Assembly: GCA_964439885.1 (NCBI GenBank)
Contig: CAYTPE010000001.1
Span: 10,363-74,362 of the forward strand
Origin: CAYTPE01 sp964439885
Lineage (GTDB): Bacteria > Patescibacteriota > Patescibacteriia > Magasanikbacterales > GWA2-37-8
DNA length: 64,000 nucleotides
Direction of reading: 5' to 3'
The notes under the pieces are model-generated. The model was not told the DNA's origin. It searched no databases and saw only the letters and a program-made list of their open reading frames with translations. The translations under genes were made by a program, and so were the position numbers. Each line of letters begins with the position of its first letter. The stretch's first letter is position 1. Below, one piece after another: positions 32,796-39,873 of this stretch.

Positions 32796-34415
32796 ATGAG
32801 TACAGCTTTTTTTAAAAAGAAATCATTCTACATTCCAGCCATGATTGTGGTGTTGGTGGCAGTATTTATTGTCTATCGGAACTACAAAAAAGCCAATCAA
32901 CCACCCAACTATGAAATGGCCACCGTCACACGCACAGACCTCGTCCAAAAAGTAGAAGCGACCGGCAATGTGGAATCAGTGAACGACCTCGATTTACGAT
33001 TCGAAACTCCCGGAACGCTCACCTATGTGGCTGTAAAAGAAGGTGATCATGTGCGCGCTGGTACGCTTCTGGCCAATTTGAATTTGGCTGCCCTGAACGC
33101 TCAGGTTGCGCAGGCCAATGCCAATTTGCAACAGCATCTTGCCGGCTCAACCGACCAGGATATTGCTTTTTACGCTTCGGCTGTGGAAGCTGCTCGTGTA
33201 TCGCTCGAACAAGCCAAAGCAAACGCTGGTGTGGACGCAACAGTAGTCGGCGGGATAAGCATCTCCGGTAGCGCGTATGCGAATGCAGTTACGACGCTGC
33301 AGGCATCACTCGGTAAAATGGATGATGCTATTACACAAGCGGACAACATTTTGGGCATTGATAATACGATTGCAAACCAAAATTTCAAAAATTATCTCAG
33401 CAGCGGCAACCCAGTTCTAATGAATGACGCCGGTTTCATGTATGCTGATGCGAAGGCAAAACGTGATGCGGCTCGCAGTGCCATTGCATCGCTTAGTTTG
33501 GTAAGCACCCCTTCGGCAGTCGAGTCGGCTTTTGCCCCTGCCACCGCATCGCTCACTTCTATTAGTACGCTACTCGGACAAGTGGGCCAAATTCTTAACG
33601 CAACCGTGCCACAAGGCAGTTTGACGCAGGATTTGCTTGATGCTAAGAAAACAATTATCACGACGTCTCGTTCCGGAGTCAATACAACCCTTACGAGCAT
33701 TGCGAGCGCCGTGCAGGCGATTGCTGACGCGAAAGTGGCCGTGAACGCCAAACAGGCGGCGTATGACCAAGCAGTGGCGAACTATCAGGCTCGTACGGTA
33801 CCGCCACGTGAAGTTGATGTGGCGTCATATCGTGCCGCACTTTCGGCAGCCGTAGCAGCGCGTGATAAAGCAGTAATTCGCGCGCCGATCGATGGCGTCA
33901 TCGCGAAAGTAAACAAAAAGCGTGGTGAACTCGTAACATCGGCCGATGTGGCTATCCAAATGGTATCACCGCATTTCGAAGTGAAAGTTGATATCCCCGA
34001 AACCGATGTATCCAAACTCAAATTGAACGACCCGGTGGATATCACGCTTGATGCCTTCGGCCCGGAAACCAAATTCAGCGGTGTGATTACAGCGATCGAC
34101 CCGGCCTCCACTGTTATCCAAGATGTGGTGTACTACAAAGTAACGGTAGCCTTGAACGATACGGATCAAGCGATCAAACCAGGGATGACGGCAAACGTAT
34201 CGGTGACCACCGACAAACGCGATGCCACACTCTCGATCCCAGTACGCGCGGTGCGCACCAACGATGACGGTAGTAAGAGTGTGCGTATTCTGGAAAACAA
34301 GAATCAAGAAAAGAGTGTCCCCGTAACACTCGGCCTGAAAGACAGTGAAGGACGCGTGGAAGTGGTGAGCGGCCTTACGGAAGGACAACAGATTATTGTG
34401 AGCACCAAGCAATAA
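32796..34415 (+). CDS. HlyD/MacA-family efflux adaptor (membrane fusion protein)
   Basis: The 539-residue protein has one N-terminal membrane anchor (about residues 12-27). A lipoyl-like half near residues 60-95 (GTLTYVAVKEGDHVRAG) is followed by a very long alpha-helical hairpin of about 250 residues rich in Ala, the second lipoyl half (APIDGVIAKVNKKRGELV near 365) and beta-barrel domains ending in EVVSGLTEGQQIIV. It would connect the ABC permeases to the outside. CPR cells usually lack a classical outer membrane, so the partner is unclear. The long helical insertion is longer than in MacA. Confidence 0.9.
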   Translation: MSTAFFKKKSFYIPAMIVVLVAVFIVYRNYKKANQPPNYEMATVTRTDLVQKVEATGNVESVNDLDLRFETPGTLTYVAVKEGDHVRAGTLLANLNLAALNAQVAQANANLQQHLAGSTDQDIAFYASAVEAARVSLEQAKANAGVDATVVGGISISGSAYANAVTTLQASLGKMDDAITQADNILGIDNTIANQNFKNYLSSGNPVLMNDAGFMYADAKAKRDAARSAIASLSLVSTPSAVESAFAPATASLTSISTLLGQVGQILNATVPQGSLTQDLLDAKKTIITTSRSGVNTTLTSIASAVQAIADAKVAVNAKQAAYDQAVANYQARTVPPREVDVASYRAALSAAVAARDKAVIRAPIDGVIAKVNKKRGELVTSADVAIQMVSPHFEVKVDIPETDVSKLKLNDPVDITLDAFGPETKFSGVITAIDPASTVIQDVVYYKVTVALNDTDQAIKPGMTANVSVTTDKRDATLSIPVRAVRTNDDGSKSVRILENKNQEKSVPVTLGLKDSEGRVEVVSGLTEGQQIIVSTKQ

Positions 34416-34552
34416 AACTCTAAATACGAAACCCTAAACTCTAAACAAACTCAAATTTTTAATCACCTACATTCAAAAGGTGGTTTCGTAATGTGGTATG
34501 TGAGTTTTGAAATTGTTTAGGATGTAGAGTTTAGAACTTAAAATTTGAAGGT
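34416..34552. repeat. Two-armed micro-repeat spacer
   Basis: The left arm has aaactctaaatacgaaaccc and taaactctaaac. The right arm has gtttaggatgtagagtttag and aacttaaaatttgaaggt. A short inverted pair cacctacattcaaaaggtgg lies between them. It separates the adaptor from its ATPase gene. Confidence 0.65.
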
Positions 34553-35275
34553 ATGTCATTAATCCAGATCATTGATTTAAAAAAGGATTATGTGAACGAG
34601 GAGCTCGTCACCCCTGTTCTGAAAGGTCTCAATTTCAGTATCGAAAAAGGGGAATTTGTCTCCATCATGGGGCCGAGCGGTTCCGGCAAATCGACGCTCA
34701 TGCATATTCTGAGCTTCATGGACAAACTCTCCACGGGTAAATATCTCTTTGATGGGCAGGATGTAAGCACGCTTACCGACGATGAACTGGCCGAGATGCG
34801 CAGTACCAAGGTAGGCTTTGTGTTCCAGGCTTTTAATTTGCTCCCTCGCGCCAGCTCGCTCGAAAATGTGGTGTTGCCACTTATCTATAGCAAAACAGCC
34901 GCCGCAAAACGCGAACAGCGCGGTAAACAACTGCTTGAGTCAGTTGGCCTATCGCATCGCCTCGCCAATACGCCAGCGCAGCTCTCGGGTGGTGAAAAGC
35001 AACGCGTGGCGATCGCTCGCGCGCTCGTGAACAATCCGGATGTTATTTTTGCGGACGAGCCAACTGGTAACCTCGACTCCAAGTCCGGCCTCGCGGTGAT
35101 GAAAATTTTACAGCAGCTCAACGACGAAGGGCGTACGATTATACTCGTCACCCACGAACGCTTCACCGCCGAGCACGCTAAACGTATTTTGGAAATTCGC
35201 GACGGCCTCATCATAAAAGATGAAGCAGTCAAAAATCGTCAGATCGCGAAGGAGCGGGAGGAATTGGCGAAGTAA
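34553..35275 (+). CDS. ABC transporter ATP-binding protein (MacB/LolD type)
   Basis: The 240-residue ATPase has Walker A GPSGSGKST (residues 40-48), FQAFNLLPRASSLENV (Q-loop region), the signature LSGGEKQRVAIARAL near residue 144, Walker B DVIFADEPTGNLD and the switch histidine in LVTHERF. It is a stand-alone cytoplasmic subunit of the MacB/LolCDE class of mechanotransmission exporters. The two FtsX-type permeases downstream should pair with it. Confidence 0.94.
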   Translation: MSLIQIIDLKKDYVNEELVTPVLKGLNFSIEKGEFVSIMGPSGSGKSTLMHILSFMDKLSTGKYLFDGQDVSTLTDDELAEMRSTKVGFVFQAFNLLPRASSLENVVLPLIYSKTAAAKREQRGKQLLESVGLSHRLANTPAQLSGGEKQRVAIARALVNNPDVIFADEPTGNLDSKSGLAVMKILQQLNDEGRTIILVTHERFTAEHAKRILEIRDGLIIKDEAVKNRQIAKEREELAK

Positions 35276-35300
35276 TGTGTTTTACCGGAGCATTTATTTT

Positions 35301-35402
35301 GTCATCCTGAGGCCACAGCCGAAGGATCCCTCTCCACCAATCGAAAGGGATTCTTCCCGCCAAAGGCGGATAGGCGGGGGTGTTAACCCCACTCAGAATG
35401 AC
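35301..35402. repeat. Palindromic repeat element (GTCATCCTGAG type)
   Basis: Bounded by GTCATCCTGAG and CTCAGAATGAC. Internal hairpins are GGATCC/AGGGATTC-like and a CCCGCC/GGCGGG pair, with GTTAAC near the right end. It resembles dispersed REP-like elements known from many bacteria. It lies between the ATPase and the first permease gene. Confidence 0.75.
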
Positions 35403-35438
35403 AATTGTCCTTTTTGAGATATTTGGTAATCCATCATC

Positions 35439-36674
35439 ATGTTATTCGAAAATCTCAAATCAGCCTGGCAAATTATTTCCCGCAACAAAGTGCGGTCGTT
35501 TTTGACGATGCTTGGAATTATTATTGGTGTCATGTCAGTCGTCGTCATTATGTCCGTAGGTGCCGGCGCGCAAAGTCTTATCATCAACCAAATCAATAGC
35601 CTTGGATCGAACTTAGTGGGCATCTTACCCGGTAAGTCGGACGACAACGGGCCACCGGCAGCAGTCTACGGCATTGTTATTACCACGCTTAAAGATAGCG
35701 ATGGCACGGCTATATTGAATTCAGGCAACCCTCATGTTGTGGCATACTCGTCATATGTGCGTGGTGCCGACACGGTAACGACCGATGAATCCAAAACCGA
35801 TACGACGTTTATGGGTGTGAGTGCATCGTACCCGAATGTGGAAAATATCTCGATGGCCGAAGGGCACTTCTTTACGCATGATGATGAGGTGGGCGTAGAG
35901 CGAACAGCGGTGCTCGGCAGCGCGGTGGCGCATGATTTGTTTGGCGACCAGAGCGCACTCGGACGACGAATAAAAATTAAAAAAACAAATTTTCAAGTGG
36001 TAGGCGTGCTTGCGTCGCGCGGGCAAAGTGGATTCCAAAATCAAGATGATCAAATTCTTGTGCCGGTTACGACCGCGCAGAAATTGTTGCTTGGCATCGA
36101 TCATGTAAATTTTATTCGGGTGAAAATAGATGACGCTGCGTATGTGGATAGCTCGATGGAAGAAATTCGCTCCATACTGCGTGATCGACACAACATCGTA
36201 AACGCGGAAAACGATGACTTTTCGGTTCGCTCCACCAATCAAGGAGTGGATGTGTTGCTGAATATTACTAACGCTCTCAAATTTTTTCTCGCTGCCATTG
36301 CCGCTATTTCGCTCGTGGTTGGCGGTATCGGCATTATGAATATTATGCTGGCAGCCGTGGAAGAGCGCACCAAAGAAATCGGCTTACGAAAAGCCATTGG
36401 TGCCAAGCGGCGTAATATTATCAGTCAATTTTTGGTGGAAACGGTACTCATCACGTTTTTGGGGGGTGCTATTGGCATACTACTCGGTAGTTTGCTCGCG
36501 GTCACAGTGGCCAAAGTCGCGCAAGGCATGGGGTATCAGTGGGATTTGGTAATCACTTGGTCGTCGGTGATACTCGGCTGCGTCGTTTCTATTTCCATTG
36601 GCCTCATCTTCGGACTCAACCCAGCACGCCGCGCCGCCGCCCTTGATCCGATGGTGGCGTTACGGTATGAATAA
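35439..36674 (+). CDS. MacB-like ABC transporter permease 1
   Basis: This 411-residue FtsX/MacB-type permease has an N-terminal membrane segment with RSFLTMLGIIIGVMSVVVIMS. A periplasmic MacB core domain of about 220 residues follows, then three C-terminal membrane helices with GGIGIMNIMLAAVEERTKEIGLRKAIGA and FGLNPARRAAALDPM. It is homologous to the next gene over its whole length, so the exporter is probably a heterodimer. The substrate is unknown; candidates are peptides, lipoproteins or antibiotics. Confidence 0.92.
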   Translation: MLFENLKSAWQIISRNKVRSFLTMLGIIIGVMSVVVIMSVGAGAQSLIINQINSLGSNLVGILPGKSDDNGPPAAVYGIVITTLKDSDGTAILNSGNPHVVAYSSYVRGADTVTTDESKTDTTFMGVSASYPNVENISMAEGHFFTHDDEVGVERTAVLGSAVAHDLFGDQSALGRRIKIKKTNFQVVGVLASRGQSGFQNQDDQILVPVTTAQKLLLGIDHVNFIRVKIDDAAYVDSSMEEIRSILRDRHNIVNAENDDFSVRSTNQGVDVLLNITNALKFFLAAIAAISLVVGGIGIMNIMLAAVEERTKEIGLRKAIGAKRRNIISQFLVETVLITFLGGAIGILLGSLLAVTVAKVAQGMGYQWDLVITWSSVILGCVVSISIGLIFGLNPARRAAALDPMVALRYE

Positions 36675-36762
36675 TTATTGAAAAGTTATTAAAAAATTAT
36701 TAAGAAATTATTGTGTGAAAATATTAAAATAATTTTTCAATAATTTCTTAATAATTTTAAAA
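36675..36762. repeat. Two-armed AT-rich micro-repeat spacer
   Basis: The left arm has attattgaaaagttattaa and aaaattattaagaaattatt. The right arm has aataatttttcaataatttc and ttaataatttt. The arms are near-complementary around a loop of about 20 bases. It is the clearest juxtaposed-arm example. Confidence 0.7.
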
Positions 36763-37995
36763 ATGAATTTCACCCCCATACAACTCGCTTACGGCTCACT
36801 GGTTCGTCAAAAGAAACGAGCGATTTTAACGATGCTCGCGATTGCTATTGGTATTGCAGCTGTTATCACTATTAGCGCGGCAGGAGCAGGGCTTCGAAGG
36901 CTGGTGCTGGGGCAGATCGATATTTTTGGCGCAAGTACGTTTCATATAGAAACCCGTGTGCCAAGCTCAAAAAGCTCTGGCGGGTTTGGTTCAGTTGGTA
37001 TTACTATTACCACTCTCAAAGAAAAAGATGTGATTGATATGCTGAAACTCCCGAATGTGGAGGCGGCCGAAGGTGAAGTATCGGGCCAGGAAATCGTGAG
37101 CTATAACGGACAGATTAGCAAATCATTACTTTCTGGTGCCGGCTACTCATCACCTGAAGTGCAGGTGCTTGAATTTCAAGAAGGACGTTTCTATACCAAA
37201 GACGAAGAAGATTCGCTCGCACAGGTAGCAGTGCTCGGACCCAAAACCAAACAAAAATTATTTGGTGATGATACGGCCGAAGGCAAAACTATCTACATCA
37301 AAGGCAAACCGTTCCGCGTGATTGGCGTTCTGAAGCCGCGTGGCGCAGCATTCTTTTTTGACCTCGACAATATGGTGATGCTCCCCACTAAAACCATGCA
37401 AAAACGATTGCTCGGGATAGATTACTATGTGAGTATTTCCGGTAAATTTAAAGACGTAAACCAGTCCGAAAGTACCGCGAAGGATATTGCCTATATCTTG
37501 CGTGAAAATCACAATATAGCCGACGAGGCTCATGATGACTTTGTGGTGCAAACGACGGTGCAGGCGCAGTCGTCACTCAGTGCGATCACGAGCGGTATTA
37601 CTCTATTACTTATCGCACTCGTCTGCATCTCGCTTATTGTAGGTGGAGTTGGCATTATGAATATCATGTATGTATCGGTAGCCGAACGCACCTTCGAAAT
37701 CGGTTTGCGCAAGTCGCTTGGAGCCAAAGGACGCGATATTTTGGGTCAATTTTTGGCGGAGGCAGTGCTTGTGACGCTCGGCGGGGGAGTGGTGGGAGTC
37801 GTGCTCGGCGCGCTTTTGGCTTTGCTTATTTATCTTGGTGCCACTGCAGCCGGATTTAAATGGGTGTTCAGCATTTCTCTTTCATCTATCATTTTGTCAG
37901 TTTGCTTTTCCGGTTTTATTGGCTTACTCTTTGGCTTGTACCCAGCCAAAAAGGCCGCGGCACTCAATCCAATCGAAGCACTAAGGAAGGAATAA
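36763..37995 (+). CDS. MacB-like ABC transporter permease 2
   Basis: The 410-residue protein has the same layout as permease 1: first helix with KRAILTMLAIAIGIAAVITIS, MacB core domain, and C-terminal helices with GGVGIMNIMYVSVAERTFEIGLRKSLGA and FGLYPAKKAAALNPIEALRKE. The sequences differ enough to be an old duplication. It ends the efflux operon, followed by a strong terminator at 38052-38078. Confidence 0.92.
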   Translation: MNFTPIQLAYGSLVRQKKRAILTMLAIAIGIAAVITISAAGAGLRRLVLGQIDIFGASTFHIETRVPSSKSSGGFGSVGITITTLKEKDVIDMLKLPNVEAAEGEVSGQEIVSYNGQISKSLLSGAGYSSPEVQVLEFQEGRFYTKDEEDSLAQVAVLGPKTKQKLFGDDTAEGKTIYIKGKPFRVIGVLKPRGAAFFFDLDNMVMLPTKTMQKRLLGIDYYVSISGKFKDVNQSESTAKDIAYILRENHNIADEAHDDFVVQTTVQAQSSLSAITSGITLLLIALVCISLIVGGVGIMNIMYVSVAERTFEIGLRKSLGAKGRDILGQFLAEAVLVTLGGGVVGVVLGALLALLIYLGATAAGFKWVFSISLSSIILSVCFSGFIGLLFGLYPAKKAAALNPIEALRKE

Positions 37996-38051
37996 TGTTG
38001 AGTGAAGGCTGGTGAATTGCCGTTGGGTACAAAAAATATTTTAAAAAAAAT

Positions 38052-38078
38052 AAAACCTTGGACAAAGGTTTTTTTGTT
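38052..38078. terminator. Bidirectional intrinsic terminator
   Basis: AAAACCTT and AAGGTTTT arms with T-runs on both strands. It ends the efflux operon on the plus strand and the structured RNA unit on the minus strand. Confidence 0.85.
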
Positions 38079-38094
38079 GTGTAGTAGCTGGCCT

Positions 38095-38165
38095 GCCTCG
38101 GCTGCTACAGCTTGCTCCATCACCACCGGAGGGTAAGGTGAGAGCACATGCTGTGCAGCCGAGGC
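38095..38165. repeat. Long hairpin A (GCCTCGGCT family)
   Basis: An 11-bp perfect stem GCCTCGGCTGC/GCAGCCGAGGC encloses further nested stems (ACAGC/GCTGT, TGCTC/GAGCA, CACC/GGTG). A similar hairpin lies at 38735-38801. Confidence 0.75.
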
Positions 38166-38355
38166 GAGGTCACTTGGCCCTACGCACGTACGTGCGTAGG
38201 TAAAGAGAGCCGCGGGCACCCGCTCGTCGCCGCCATGCCTTGTTCGTTCACCGGGGGGCCGGAGTTTTCCGAACAGAGACACACACGCGGTCACGACTAG
38301 CGGGGCCCGAGGCCCGACTGTGCCAACCACGATGAAGCTGTGGCTGGCGTTTGGA

Positions 38356-38425
38356 TGGGGCCAGGAGGATTCGAACCTCCGCATTCCGGTTTGAAGCCGG
38401 ACGCTCACCTCTGAGCCATAGCCCC
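38356..38425 (-). tRNA. tRNA with anticodon UCA (would read UGA)
   Basis: The minus strand folds into a cloverleaf: acceptor GGGGCTA/TGGCCCC, D arm GCTC-AGAGGT-GAGC (or 5 bp with a 4-base loop), anticodon stem TCCGG/CCGGA with loop CTTCAAA, a 4-base variable loop, and T arm GGAGG-TTCGAAT-CCTCC. The discriminator is A; CCA is not encoded. The loop gives anticodon UCA. The loop sequence is identical to that of bacterial tRNA-Sec, but the long variable arm of tRNA-Sec is absent. The amino acid is unknown; candidates are an opal suppressor or a selenocysteine-like or reassigned-codon tRNA. Confidence 0.8.
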
Positions 38426-38566
38426 ATACACCAGCACCGCCGAAGCGGTGCCGTCCTCTCTCACGCACATGCATGCGTGAGAAAAAAGCGACCCCCAAAC
38501 CCGGGATCCGTCCACGGGAGGGAACCCGCGACAAACCACGCGAGATCTGGGGGTCAGTTGGGCACA

Positions 38567-38595
38567 AGTAAACCAGTTTTGGTGTGTTTTGTCAA
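38567..38595 (-). promoter_or_regulatory. Promoter for the structured RNA/tRNA unit
   Basis: On the minus strand: a perfect TTGACA, 17 bases, and TTTACT (4 of 6). The predicted start is near 38560. Confidence 0.72.
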
Positions 38596-38671
38596 TAGCT
38601 AAAGAAAAATGAATGTCGATAAAGTGGCTAAATTAAACAGAATTTCACAATTATAGTGAAAAAAGTAAAAC

Positions 38672-38703
38672 AAAAAATCCCCACTCAAATAGTAAGGATT
38701 TTT
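38672..38703. terminator. Intrinsic terminator
   Basis: AAAAATCC and GGATTTTT arms; probably ends the minus-strand transcript of the 58-residue gene at 38868-39044. Confidence 0.6.
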
Positions 38704-38734
38704 ATCTTGATGAAGCCTTTTTCCAAAAGGAAAT

Positions 38735-38801
38735 GCCTCGGCTACTCGTTAAATCTATACGCATCGGTAGAGACCTAACGAGTCGGTAGCCGGGGCGAGG
38801 C
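38735..38801. repeat. Long hairpin B (GCCTCGGCT family)
   Basis: Nested arms GCCTCG/CGAGGC, GGCTAC/GTAGCC and CTCGTTA/TAACGAG. It shares the opening atgcctcggct-like sequence and general shape with hairpin A at 38095-38165. Confidence 0.7.
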
Positions 38802-38867
38802 TTCCGTCTCGCTCCGTTGTGGCGGGGTGGGGGCGGCACGGAGGAGCCGCCAGCGGGGGGCTCCTCT

Positions 38868-39044
38868 TCAGCTCTTGTAGAGGTAGAACACGACGGCGCC
38901 CGCTCCGAAGAGCAGGCAGAGCCACGAGAAGTGGCTCATGAGTCGGGGGAAGAAGCGGAAGTTGTCCCGATCGATCCACCAGAGGATCCTCACCCAAACT
39001 CCCACTGCGAAGAGCAGTATTCCAAGCACTCGCCACGTTTCCAT
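38868..39044 (-). CDS. 58-residue membrane protein with strong ribosome binding site
   Basis: The start ATG at 39044 (minus strand) is preceded by GGAGGAGGTCAAG, one of only two strong Shine-Dalgarno sequences I see in the window. The product has two likely membrane segments (VLGILLFAVGVWVRILWW and FSWLCLLFGAGAVVFYLY) separated by a short basic and aromatic loop. GC content and codon use are well above neighbouring genes. No family recognised. A longer in-frame reading upstream exists but lacks a ribosome site. A GAGGAGCC/GGCTCCTC hairpin follows the stop. Confidence 0.65.
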   Translation of the reverse strand: METWRVLGILLFAVGVWVRILWWIDRDNFRFFPRLMSHFSWLCLLFGAGAVVFYLYKS

Positions 39045-39363
39045 CTTGACCTCCTCCGGGTCACCACGACCCGTGTCTACCGCAATAGTATATACGCATA
39101 ATACACTACTACGATCGACACCGGTCAGAAAGATTACATTATTAAAGCGCACTTTATTTAAATAAAACATACTCTAGGGCAGGCTTAATGTCAATAATGA
39201 CGAAACATTATACGGAATATTCAAGGTGAGAATTTTTTTATACTCCGCAGTTACTTTTTTGGTTTAATTAGCGTATATAGTAGCGTGCTATTGGCAGGGT
39301 TATGAGTGTGCTTCTGTAAAGCATATTTATAACCCGGCCGATGTCGCTGGGGGGAGGAAGAAG
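39045..39363. other. Intergenic region between the two small GC-rich genes
   Basis: These 319 bases separate divergent small genes. The centre (39080-39330) is AT-rich, unlike its flanks. Several TATAAT-like boxes are visible, but I cannot pair any with a good -35. No gene, tRNA or repeat is evident. Confidence 0.4.
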
Positions 39364-39633
39364 ATGGCCAATCGTCGTGCAAACGTGGTGCCGGGAGCTC
39401 CGGCGCCGGTTACTCCAGACCGTACCGCCGGGGCCGATGCCCCGACGCGGTACATGCCTCAGATCGATGGCAGCAGTGCGGCCGACAAGCGGCATCGGCC
39501 GCTCGCTGACGGGCTGGCAGAGAGCCGGCTCGTCCAGATCGTCTGCCTGCGCCGCTACCTCTGGGTGGCGGGCGGAATCGCGGCCCTGGAGGCCGCTCTG
39601 CTGGCCGCGCTGGCGGCTAAGTTCCTCCTCTAG
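39364..39633 (+). CDS. 89-residue protein with C-terminal membrane helix
   Basis: The ATG follows GGGGGGAGGAAGAAG, a very strong ribosome binding site. The N-terminal 60 residues are polar, rich in Ala, Pro, Arg and Asp, and probably disordered. Residues 66-89 form one membrane helix (LWVAGGIAALEAALLAALAA). High GC at third positions sets it apart from dnaG directly downstream. No family recognised. The layout could suit a small tail-anchored protein of phage or plasmid origin. Confidence 0.6.
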   Translation: MANRRANVVPGAPAPVTPDRTAGADAPTRYMPQIDGSSAADKRHRPLADGLAESRLVQIVCLRRYLWVAGGIAALEAALLAALAAKFLL

Positions 39634-39648
39634 GAGGCTGACCCCGCG

Positions 39649-39689
39649 GGGTCTCGCCCGTGAGCGCTTTCGAGCGACCGGCGAGACCC
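39649..39689. terminator. Strong hairpin after the small gene
   Basis: A 10-bp perfect stem GGGTCTCGCC/GGCGAGACCC has an inner CGCT-TTCG-AGCG hairpin. There is no immediate T-run, so termination is plausible but not proven. Confidence 0.5.
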
Positions 39690-39754
39690 CCGGGTCTCAC
39701 TACTCCACGTATTGCTTTTTAAGCCGTGGGGTGATAAGGTTTGAGTGTTGTGTG

Positions 39755-39870
39755 AAAAGAATAAAGAGTAAAGAATAAAGAATAATAAACGAAACCACCA
39801 CTCTTTACCTGCCTGCGTAGGCAGGCTCTTTACTCTTTACTCTTTACTCTTTACTCTTTACTCTTTCTCA
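39755..39870. repeat. Two-armed micro-repeat spacer with 7-bp tandem repeat
   Basis: The left arm is aagaataaagagtaaagaat and its variants. The right arm is the 7-base word tactctt/ctttact in about six tandem copies up to the dnaG start. A CCTGCCT/AGGCAGG hairpin (about 39810-39827) sits between the arms. Confidence 0.75.
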
Positions 39871-39873
39871 TCC

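Larger units (their letters stand above)
38080..38560 (-). ncRNA. Structured non-coding RNA transcription unit containing a tRNA
   Basis: Between a minus-strand promoter (38567-38595) and the terminator at 38052-38078 lies about 480 bases of GC-rich DNA without a credible gene. It has many stable hairpins. In transcript order they are: a GACCCCC/GGGGGTC-closed element ending in T6 (about 38478-38549); CTCACGCA/TGCGTGAG (about 38457-38480); GGCACCGC/GCGGTGCC-like (about 38432-38452); the tRNA; CCAGCCAC/GTGGTTGG; GGGCC/GGCCC; GCGGG/CCCGC; the palindrome CCTACGCACGTACGTGCGTAGG-like (about 38199-38220); and an 11-bp stem GCCTCGGCTGC/GCAGCCGAGGC (38095-38165). I looked for RNase P, tmRNA, SRP and 6S signatures and found none convincing. 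The RNA class is unknown. Confidence 0.6.

Noticed and set aside
36675..36762. Ordinary intrinsic terminator between the two permease genes
   Set aside because: The arms are AT-only, imperfect and long, and the flanking genes must be co-expressed. It fits the micro-repeat spacer pattern better.
38356..38425. Standard tRNA-Sec or tRNA-Trp
   Set aside because: The variable loop has four bases, not the long arm of tRNA-Sec. The anticodon is UCA rather than CCA and the acceptor differs from typical tRNA-Trp. Kept as a UCA tRNA of unknown charging.
38080..38560. RNase P RNA, tmRNA, SRP RNA or 6S RNA
   Set aside because: A stretch like GGAAAACTCCGG recalls RNase P, but the conserved 5' and 3' core motifs (GAGGAAAGTCC, ACAGAA..CCGGCTTA) are absent. 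No tmRNA tag or SRP tetraloop region was found.
37830..38567. 245-codon minus-strand frame across the tRNA and structured RNA
   Set aside because: It runs through a clear tRNA and the terminator and ends antisense to the permease gene. The translation has no family features.
39341..39778. Alternative 145-codon frame overlapping the 89-residue gene
   Set aside because: The frame with the strong ribosome site at 39364 is preferred. The alternative reads through the terminal hairpin into micro-repeat spacer.
39831..39868. CRISPR-like array
   Set aside because: The 7-base repeats have no spacers and no cas genes are present. They are a simple tandem repeat.
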